Shown: positions 56,670 through 64,000 of the stretch, piece by piece
Position numbering within the stretch: position 1 is the stretch's first letter
Layout of the letters: every line of letters begins with the position of its first letter
From: Magnolia sinica
Taxonomy: Eukaryota; Streptophyta; Magnoliopsida; Magnoliales; Magnoliaceae
Direction: 5' to 3'
Assembly: GCF_029962835.1 (NCBI RefSeq)
Contig: NC_080582.1
Coordinates: 25,862,032-25,926,031 of the forward strand
Length of the DNA stretch: 64,000 nt
Notes under the pieces: generated by a model
The model's input: the letters and a program-made list of their open reading frames with translations, nothing else
What the model was told of the DNA's origin: nothing
Database searches by the model: none
Program-made: the position numbers and the translations under genes

Positions 56670-59600
56670 ATGGGAGACCTGGAACTTCCTCCAAAGTAGT
56701 GCCGGGAGTATGACTGGGACGAATGGTTAAAGACAACCACTCATATTCGTACAGATAGTCAAAGACCTCCCACTCGAGAAGACACTCCGCTTGCTTCCCA
56801 TCCAAAGAAGACTCACTGAAATAAGGCAAAGGAATTCGAGGAGAAGATTAATGAGCACAATAAGAAGAAACTCCAGAACTCATGGGAATCGATCCAAGTT
56901 ATTGAGGGCATCATGAAGTTCGATAATCCTCACTCGGAGGGTATGACAGTGATCCCCATTAAGCTTCATCGCCACCAATCCATGCTCGAATGCGAGCCGA
57001 GGGATTATATAGATGGAGAAAAACTAATGTACACTTCCTCGTGGGCGACGAGAGAACTACGCATCCTTATGGGGATATTACAAGCGCACAAGCCGTGGCA
57101 AAGCATTGGTGAAGTGCACCCCATGATCTTTCTTGCCCCTTTTCACAATCCTCACAACCTCTTTACCACGTATTTTTATGAAACCATCAGACAATGCTTC
57201 AGAGACCGCGAGCAACTTTGGGGGCCTAAAGATTTTCGAACAAGAGGCTTGCTCACTTTGCGACGTTTTACTCAGATTAGGTAGAAGCCATCTTGGAAAA
57301 GCACGTGGGTACGCTTGCCAAGATCGTCTTGTACGATGTTATAGAAGTTACATCTCAATACTTCTATAAGGAACCGACTGTGATGAAGGGTTTTCTCGAG
57401 TACTAGTCTCCCACCACCAACTCTTTCCACCTGTCATTCGGGGAGATGAGTATCACACTCTAGGATCTCCTCCGAATAGTAGGCCTTCCATTAACAGGCA
57501 AATTTTACGATGAATTCATCCCATTTAACAGAGAGTTGGGCTTCGTATCTTCTCCTGATCACAAGCCTTCCATCTTTGAGTCCACCATCGAACTCTTCAG
57601 GGAGATGGGAAAATTTTCAAACATCCATAAGCTTTCTCCTCTACAGTGGCTGACACATTTCTCCAGGGCCCTTAGGTATTTTCAAATCTAGGAATCAACT
57701 TCCATTTTTCTTTCTTCTTTTTATTATACATTTCCTCATATCAATCTTTTACTTTTCCTTGCAGATTCCATGATTGCCGATTTAAAGAGCTCACAGAACT
57801 TCGTGAAAATATCAAGGAACGAGCAGAGTACAGTTTATTTGGGGACCTTGTGGCCTTCCTAGCTTATTGGCTAAGCATCGTGGTACTCCCAAGCTCAAAA
57901 TGGGCAGATGTTATTCACCCTACAGTCTTCATCATTGCCGGTGCTTTAGCAGAAGGACACAAGTATTCTCACACACCTCCAGTCCTGTGTTTTATTTATA
58001 AAGCCCTCGGAGAAGTAGCCACCCATGTCAAGAACCTTACCATCGGAGCTTCATTAGTGCCCACTTCATGACATTATTTCACTGGCTGGCTAGGAGTATA
58101 CTTTCCTTGGACTTTTGAAGCACCAGAAAAGGCATACGTTCATCCTGAACATCTCTCACTTTGGTTCATCCAACAAAGGGCTATGGCCAAAAGGTCATAC
58201 AACTAGGTGGCCAACAAAATCAGAGATACTGATCAAGTGGATTTCTTCCAATTCCGTCTCCATCACTATATTGAATATACCAACATGGTCGACTAAGCTA
58301 AACTCACAGTAGCAGAAAGAACTTTCTTCCTCTCTATTCGCTCTTGCAGTCTAGCCCTTTAAGAAGGAACAAAGTTTTGGTGAGAGCCCTATTATCCCAG
58401 TCGCTCCGTTCGCCAATTTGGCTATGACCAAGCTGTGCCAGAAGACTGCCGATTGGTCACTAAGAGAATGCGTTGCTACGGAACTATTTCTATCAATTGG
58501 GCCATGATATGGAAATAACTGTCAGGCGGTCGCATGGATTCTTTCTTCATAATCCCCAGTTGCAACCGTACAGTTCGTACTTCCTATAGATGGATGCAGT
58601 GGTAGGATCACTAGTCATTCTTGGTCAACAATTGTTTACCAGTGGATTCACCCATCTGGCTTCATCCGCCTAGGCTGAGGGGCAGAAAACTTAAAGACGG
58701 AATCGGCTTCATACTAGAGAAGAGTCGTGCATCTCATCACGATGAAATTTGTAGAAAGATATCGTTAGAAGATCTAATTTGTGAGAAGAAGCCCATTAAT
58801 ACTTTGGACGGCTGGATTGCTCATGGAGTTTTGACAGATTTTGAGTAAGTCCCTCGTGACTTTAGTGGCTGGGTCACAAATGATGTCAAAGGAACATCTT
58901 CTCCTATTCTGGCAGAAACTGTGGCAGTTCCAGATGAGTCAGCCCCTCCTTTACAGCCTACTCCTCCCGGTTCATTCTCTCCTATGACCAGATCTCGAGC
59001 GCGCTTGCAAGCGTTGCTATCTGTTTCTCAGGAAGGAGGCAGACAAGTCTCTACATCCCCTTCGGTCCCAGCTAGCAGAGAGACTGAACCAGAAAGGAGC
59101 CGAGCTGCTTCTTCTAAAGGAAAGCAAGTTATGATTGAAGAAGTAGACGAAGAAAGCTTAGCATATGAAAGTTTGGGTTCTTCATCAGAGGGTACTGCTT
59201 CTATGGAATATGAAGATGATGAGGGCGACGAAAGCGGCGAGGATAAAGATGATGATTTTGAGGAAGGAGAAGTTGATATAAATGGAGAGGAGGATGCAGT
59301 CACGAAAAATGTTGAAACAGAACACCCTCTTGTGGCTTCTGAAACTATTCCTAGTGCCAATATTCCTGTAAAATCCCCTGCAATAATAGAGGAGGAAGAA
59401 GAACCTTTAGATTATGAGGAGTATGGATATTAACCAGGTAAAGGAATCTTTAATTCTGTATATATTCATATATGTATTGTGTGAGAGTTATCTCATTATT
59501 ATTGTCATATTCTTTATTTCAGATACTCATGTTGTTGATGCTAGGATGGGTAATACTCCTCCCATGAATCCTCCTGCAACTGCACCGGCAGTTTCACCGA

Positions 59601-59800
59601 GGGTTCCTCTGGTTCCTTTAGCAGCACCAAAAGTGGTGGCCCGTGAAATTATCTTTCCAGTAGAGACCACTAATTTGCCCACTCTAACTACTAAAGCTTC
59701 AAGTACAGAGGCCAGAGCGCCTTCTTTTGCTAACATGTTAGGAGCTGGTCCTTCGATTCAAGAAATCCCACCTCCTACCAGTCATACTGAAAAGGCCAAG
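56670..59800 (+). pseudogene. Plant-mobile-domain (PMD, aminotransferase-like) gene, broken and interrupted
   Basis: Starts at MGDLELPPK (56670), with a possible earlier start at 56519. Typical PMD blocks are REYDWDEWL, SWATRELRILMGILQAHKPW, NSFHLSFGEMSITL with DLLRIVGLPLTGKFYDEFIP, and QFGYDQAVPEDCR. An intron with GT/AG borders lies at 57676-57764 (LSPLQWLTHFSRALR before it). The C-terminal part (58921-59433) is open, with an acidic tail, and a further exon-like block begins after 59522. PMD proteins occur as host silencing factors (MAIN/MAIL1) and inside Mutator and gypsy elements; which this is cannot be told here. It has several breaks and is entered by the copia element at 59806. Confidence 0.75.
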
Positions 59801-60966
59801 CTATATGTCCTAGAGGGGGGTGAATAGGACAATGCCAAATAAAAACTTATAACAGCGGAATAATAAAGAATATGATAGCCAAAGTAAATCACAATGCAGT
59901 AAATTAAAATAACCTCAAAATTCAGATCTTGAGAAGTTGATACAAACGTTGTTCTAAGGACAACCTTACACCAAAAACAGAGTTTATGGTAGGACAACCT
60001 TATTTCTAGAAAGATCTTTGTATCAAGTCTCAAACCGAAGAGGAATACAAAAATAAATATAAACTGAATTGAAATGACTTGTAATTAAAAATGTGTTGTT
60101 CTAGGGACAGCCATACACCATAAAAATGGCAGGGCAACCTTGCTGGAACAACTTTCAAATGAAATTGAAAATAAAGCGATAAAGGAATAGCAGAAAATAA
60201 ATTCTAAGCTATTACAACATTCTCACAAAGCTTGAATTAAATAATTACAACATTCACCACCAAACATACATCCCACAAAAGAATAAAAAATTAGAAGAAT
60301 AAAACAATCAAACACAAGGGTTTATAGTGGTTCGCCTATGTGTTCACCAACTGTTAAACAACAGCCACACAAAAAGCTACTCCACTCCTAATATCCTCAC
60401 ACAAGGGATATTAGCGTTCACTAAAAATAGGTTTTCCCAGGTTCACCCAAAACCCTTACAATTGTGTCTTTGTCCGTGGGCTTACACAATTAAAAAAACC
60501 CCACTTCTGAGTTTTCCTGGCTCTCCTCAGATAACCAATATAATAAGATTTTTCTGGCAAATCTTGAAAGAAACCAAAATAATAGAAAGGAATTTACAAT
60601 ATGTAAAATACCTGAATATCTCCTTCGTTGTAGCAGCCCGGTAGAACCAAATCAAAGTAGATGATTGAATGTCCAAGTTCAATGTCCAGTACTCGATTAC
60701 AATGGTTCTAATTCTAATAGATTTTAAATTAAACCAAATAGGGCTTGCCTTAATTGATTTTGATTCCAAAGAAAGGGAATAATAATTCCTCTTATCAAAT
60801 CAGATTGGAATAGCAGAAACAAAATCAATTAAAATAAAGCTAAGGAAAGAGAATATTAAATAAGCACACTTAGCTTAGATGGAGCACAGAATTATCTCTC
60901 AGAAGTTTGACGAAGATTGGCTTGAATACTTTTATTAATTCGATGATTTCTTCTGAGATTCGTGCA

Positions 60967-60977
60967 CTATTTATAAG
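60967..60977 (-). promoter_or_regulatory. TATA box of the copia-4 LTR
   Basis: CTTATAAATAG on the minus strand, immediately downstream of the decamer array. Transcription would proceed leftward into R/U5. Confidence 0.6.
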
Positions 60978-60994
60978 TGAGAAGATCGGGTCTT

Positions 60995-61348
60995 CGACTG
61001 GTCTAGAGTGCTTTTCGACTAGTCGAAGCCATAACAGATATTTGAAAAATCCGGCGGGATATGCTTTGACCGTTCTACGACTGGTCGTAGGTCTCCTATG
61101 ACTGGTCGTAGGTTTCCTTCGACTGGTCGTAGGTCCTGAAAATCTTCGCTGGACTTCGAGTCGATGATTGTACGACTGGTCGAAGATCAGTCGACACTGT
61201 TCCTACGACTGGTCGAACAGATTCCTGGACTAGTCGAAGGCTAACAGATTTCATCTGGAATTTGTAACAAACTCACGACGGGTCGAGGATTTTCTTAGAC
61301 TGGTCGAAGCAAGTCTAGGACTAGTCGAAGAAGGCCTAGGACTAGTCG
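60995..61348. promoter_or_regulatory. Array of 12 palindromic decamers CGACTRGTCG, mostly spaced 21 bp
   Basis: Decamer starts are 60995, 61016, 61078, 61099, 61120, 61173, 61206, 61227, 61276, 61297, 61318 and 61339. Seven of the eleven intervals are exactly 21 bp and another is 62 bp (about three times 21). The 11 bp spacers differ between most pairs while the decamer is kept, some copies extending to CTTCGACTAGTCGAAG. The array lies 20-370 bp upstream of the LTR TATA box in the sense of transcription. 21 bp is two DNA turns, which would place bound dimers on one face. The binding protein is unknown. Confidence 0.85.
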
Positions 61349-62271
61349 AAGAACAGACCAATCACATGTAAAATAAACATTCAACTTATGTATCCAAAAT
61401 GACCTACTTCTAAGGTCAACCTATGGTCAATCAAACCTCAACCATGAAGTATGGACATTGAAACATTCGAAACTTGAGACCTTGAAGTATGAGCCTTGTA
61501 ATCTTGATGTAGATCAAACCTTGATGTGGCTCAATCTTAAAAGTGTACAAACTGCCTTGAACTCTTCTTGAAGTCTTGCAGCTTGAGTCTTGTCTTGTGA
61601 GCAGTTCTTTCATTCAAGATTGATCCTTGTACTTGTGAGCTTTGCTTGTTGTGAGCTTAGCTTGTTCATGAATGTTGATCTTTAAGAGAGCTTCACTTAA
61701 GTAAGTTATATATAACATAACAGTGATTTTGTCATCACAAATTTGACAACAGACAGGGATATAAACTATAGCACTTACAATCTCCCCCTTTGTCAAATTA
61801 GTGATAAAACACATAACCAAGATAAACAAAAGTAAAACAACTGGTTAAAACCTGCAAATCAATATTCAATATTCAATATTCAACATTCAACCAGTTTCAA
61901 CATTCAACCAGTTTCAAAATTCAACAAGATCAAACATATATTCCCCCTAACTCCCCCTGAGAAACATAACCAATGCTACTCCTCTCACAATCACATTAAG
62001 AACAAACCATTCTCCCCCTTTTTGTCACAATATGACAAAGGAGAACTAAATAAAGGAAGTCATGAGAGGAAACATGAGGAAGTAAGAGAGTATAACAAAA
62101 GATTCATAGAGATACTCAAGATAGCATCACATATATCCAGCATAAATATTACATCAAGAATAAATATCCAGCATAAAACATAAATAGCATCCAACTCAAA
62201 ATCAGCCAAGTGCTAAGATATAAAGTTATTACAGACCAGAAAACTCATTAAAACTAGTCAGAACAAGAACT

Positions 62272-63438
62272 TTATGACGGAGGAGGAATAGAGGGATCAA
62301 GTTGGTGCATGCCTTTGTTCAAGCGCCTTAGATATTTGCGCATGTACTTGAATTGCAAATCATGAGCAACAGACATGTTTTCCAACTTAACATTAATATC
62401 CTCAACTTTACCCTCTAATGCACTCAGACGTGCATCAACATCAGATGGTACAAAATCTGGATCATTAGCTGAGTCAGAATCCAGTTCCTCAAAAATGTCA
62501 TCCATATTAATGTCAACACCAGCTTCTTCATGACCACCACCACCACCACCACCACCACCACCTTGTTTAGGAAGCAGATCCAACTTCATCTTATTAATAT
62601 TTGTATTGTTGAAGATCAGATGATGGATTGGTGCTTCATCAACAGGCATATCGACTAACATATGAGTAACCAATACAGCCATAAAATAGGCAAATGGAAT
62701 GTCACTATGACCAGGATGGAGTCGAAACTGAATAATGAAATGACAGATTAAGGATGGCAAACAAATCTGAGTACCATTTGAAATAGCATGGATAACACGA
62801 ACCATAAACGAAGTCAAGTCAGATTTATTACACGAACGAGGATACAGATTAGACACAAAGATTCTGTGGAGAATTCTGTATTTGGGTAACAAATACCTTG
62901 CGGGGAGCGCATTCCCTTTTTGAGTCCATTGAACATCCATGTTGCACAAGTCTCTAGTGAGCATGCGTTTTTCAGCCATTGAGGGTTTATCAGTTAAATT
63001 ATGGATAGGAATACCCTCATCATTCACAAGAATTTCCATAAGGGCTGAAATTAAATGACGATCAACGTCAAATGGCCCTTCTCTAGTAGAAATTTGAAAA
63101 GTTAAATTATCCTGTGAAAATGCACTAATATATGTAAACATGGATTGGGCAATGGACCGGTATGCAGGCCCACCCCAATGCAATAAGTTAACCCAACCTA
63201 CAGCTTCAAGTATAGGAATGATGTCAAAAGGTGCAATATGATTGACATCAACAGGATGTTCAATGATAACATTACGAGATCTAATGTCCCTAACATATGA
63301 TGGATCATCATTAGGAACAAGAAGATGATGCTTAGAGATAGCGGTTGATCTTGAGGAAGAAGAAGGACCACGTGAAGTAGTTTTTCTACCTCTAAAAGCC
63401 ATTTGCAACAAGGATTTCAAGAAAATAGGAAGTTGCAA
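62272..63438 (-). CDS. Extra ORF of copia-4 (388 aa), putative plant transposon protein domain
   Basis: A single open frame runs from MQLPIFLKSLLQ (a second Met, MAFRGRKTTSRGPSSSS, lies 12 codons in at 63402) to DPSIPPPS. Residues about 60-280 (HWGGPAYRSIAQSMFTYI, LLPKYRILHRIFVSNLYPRS, MVRVIHAISNGTQICLPSLI) resemble the putative plant transposon protein domain that recurs in extra ORFs of plant retroelements. An (ACC)n repeat at about 62543-62565 codes a run of about ten glycines. It is followed by an acidic stretch (NMDDIFEELDSDSANDPDF) and a predicted coiled coil (LSALEGKVEDINVKLENMS). The function is unknown. It lies in the env position of SIRE elements, but I see no signal peptide or membrane segment. 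It looks whole, unlike pol. Confidence 0.7.
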   Translation of the reverse strand: MQLPIFLKSLLQMAFRGRKTTSRGPSSSSRSTAISKHHLLVPNDDPSYVRDIRSRNVIIEHPVDVNHIAPFDIIPILEAVGWVNLLHWGGPAYRSIAQSMFTYISAFSQDNLTFQISTREGPFDVDRHLISALMEILVNDEGIPIHNLTDKPSMAEKRMLTRDLCNMDVQWTQKGNALPARYLLPKYRILHRIFVSNLYPRSCNKSDLTSFMVRVIHAISNGTQICLPSLICHFIIQFRLHPGHSDIPFAYFMAVLVTHMLVDMPVDEAPIHHLIFNNTNINKMKLDLLPKQGGGGGGGGGGHEEAGVDINMDDIFEELDSDSANDPDFVPSDVDARLSALEGKVEDINVKLENMSVAHDLQFKYMRKYLRRLNKGMHQLDPSIPPPS

Positions 63439-63608
63439 ATGATTGAGAAGTGGGTTTGCTCAAAACAGATTTTTCAAAATCTAAACCCCAAATCTCAAAG
63501 ATTTTCAAAATAGAAAGCTTCAAGAGAGAAAAGGAAACAATCTTGACACAAATATGCAAGAAAAATGGGATTTGGAACACTAACCTTGAAGGACTTGAAG
63601 GATGGGTT

Positions 63609-63763
63609 CGACGAGTCGAAGTTCGGCTCCAAGGAGAAGAAAAAAGAAATGAGGAAGAAAGTGAAAAATCCCCAATTTGAAGTGAAACCCGTGTTCCATG
63701 ACGGGTCGTTGGTATCTACGACCGGTTGTAGTACGACTGGTCGTGTATACTCACGACTGGTCG
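63609..63763. promoter_or_regulatory. Second cluster of CGACTGGTCG decamers upstream of the extra ORF
   Basis: Decamer relatives at 63609 (CGACGAGTCG), 63699, 63719, 63734 and 63754 (CGACTGGTCG). The last four are 20, 15 and 20 bp apart. They lie in the gap between pol and the extra ORF, 170-330 bp upstream of its start. The same motif thus precedes both the LTR promoter and the extra ORF of one element. Confidence 0.75.
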
Positions 63764-63861
63764 AATAAACCCTAAAAAAATTCAATTTTCTTGCAAATTA
63801 TACAAAATTTGGAATTTAATCTAACAAATATATACACTATAATACAAGAAGGCATAAATTA

Positions 63862-64000
63862 TCAATTTAAAATGCACATGCCAAGATCAAATTTTATCTT
63901 TTTGAACCTGCTTTTATCAAGAGGTTTTGTGAAAATATCAGCACGTTGATCTTCAGTAGGAATATATTCTAGAGATATAACTTTTTATTCTACTAATTTC
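63862..64000 (-). pseudogene. End of copia-4 pol (RNase H C-terminus)
   Basis: Minus-strand reading SLEYIPTEDQRADIFTKPLD, the conserved last block of copia RNase H, then a basic tail. It fixes the orientation of the element and shows that the extra ORF is downstream of pol. Confidence 0.8.

Larger units (their letters stand above)
59806..61779 (-). repeat. 3' LTR of copia-4 (1974 bp)
   Basis: On the plus strand it starts TGTCCTAGAGGGGGGTGAAT and ends TATAGCACTTACA, TG...CA in both senses. The CCTAGAGGGGGGTGAATAGG end is, from memory, common in SIRE-type LTRs. It has a TATA box (minus strand CTTATAAATAG, 60967-60977), upstream of which lies the CGACTRGTCG array. Without the partner LTR its age cannot be estimated. 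Confidence 0.85.
59806..64000 (-). mobile_element. copia-4: SIRE/Maximus-like Ty1/copia element, 3' part (continues right of window)
   Basis: On the minus strand the order is end of pol (64000-63862), a non-coding gap, an extra 388-codon ORF (63438-62272), a spacer with several GGGGGAG words, a polypurine tract AAAGGGGGAGAT (about 61780-61791), and a long LTR (61779-59806). A long LTR plus an extra ORF between pol and LTR is typical of the SIRE/Maximus lineage. It entered the last block of the PMD gene. The left 5 bp that would be duplicated are CTATA (59801-59805); the other side is outside the window. The visible extra ORF looks whole, and the pol end has at least one break. Confidence 0.85.

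Noticed and set aside
62272-63438. Reading the extra ORF of copia-4 as an envelope gene
   Set aside because: It lies in the env position, but no signal peptide, transmembrane segment or cleavage motif is visible; the similarity is to the putative plant transposon protein domain.

Overview
The window is nuclear DNA of a flowering plant. It holds Ty1/copia, Ty3/gypsy, CACTA, L1-type LINE and foldback elements, spliced host-gene exons with GT/AG borders, a CNL-type disease-resistance gene, and many dispersed repeats carrying GTGGTCCAC and GGGGCCCAC words. Intact single-copy genes are absent. The repeat style fits a large, repeat-rich genome, perhaps a magnoliid or another woody lineage, but the sequence alone does not fix the species.

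Layout. 1-20640: one CNL (NB-ARC/LRR) gene, now a pseudogene, opened by three insertions: copia-1 (1-2396, minus, continuing left of the window) just before the P-loop; copia-2 (3009-8368, plus, target duplication AGAAG) just after the GLPL motif; and a 10.7 kb CACTA element (CACTA-1, 9592-20340) in the LRR. The LRR block touching the left end of CACTA-1 (9247-9591) is flipped. 20641-25779: gene flank with diverged repeats, a 1.28 kb foldback/MULE-like element with an 8 bp target duplication (21809-23085), an LTR-like remnant, and the first of three related copies of a CNL 3' flank. 25780-36793: an old Tat-type Ty3/gypsy element with a multi-exon antisense gene between pol and the 3' LTR. 36794-40163: two more copies of the flank, one beginning with a CNL C-terminal stub.

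40164-54482: copia-3 (target duplication CTTCC). Its 5' LTR is split by CACTA-2 (40421-49035, target duplication TCT), and its leader by a truncated LINE (49532-49950, 17 bp target duplication). CACTA-2 has captured exons recognisable as O-fucosyltransferase, VAMP72-type R-SNARE, fumarase, VIK/ILK-type kinase, DMS3-like protein and probably augmin subunit 4, all in the same direction. 54488-55330: the rest of the third flank copy, then a second LINE tail.

55390-59805: an array of an 18 bp palindromic motif (about TTGCGCGGACCCGCGCAA) with TATA boxes facing both ways, followed by a broken plant-mobile-domain gene. That gene is entered by a SIRE/Maximus-like copia element (59806-64000, minus, running off the right edge). 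This element has a 1.97 kb LTR, a whole-looking 388-codon extra ORF between pol and LTR, and a palindromic decamer (CGACTRGTCG) both upstream of the LTR TATA box and upstream of the extra ORF. In the LTR the decamers repeatedly sit exactly 21 bp apart while the 11 bp spacers differ. With the multi-gene capture by CACTA-2, this is the signal most worth following.
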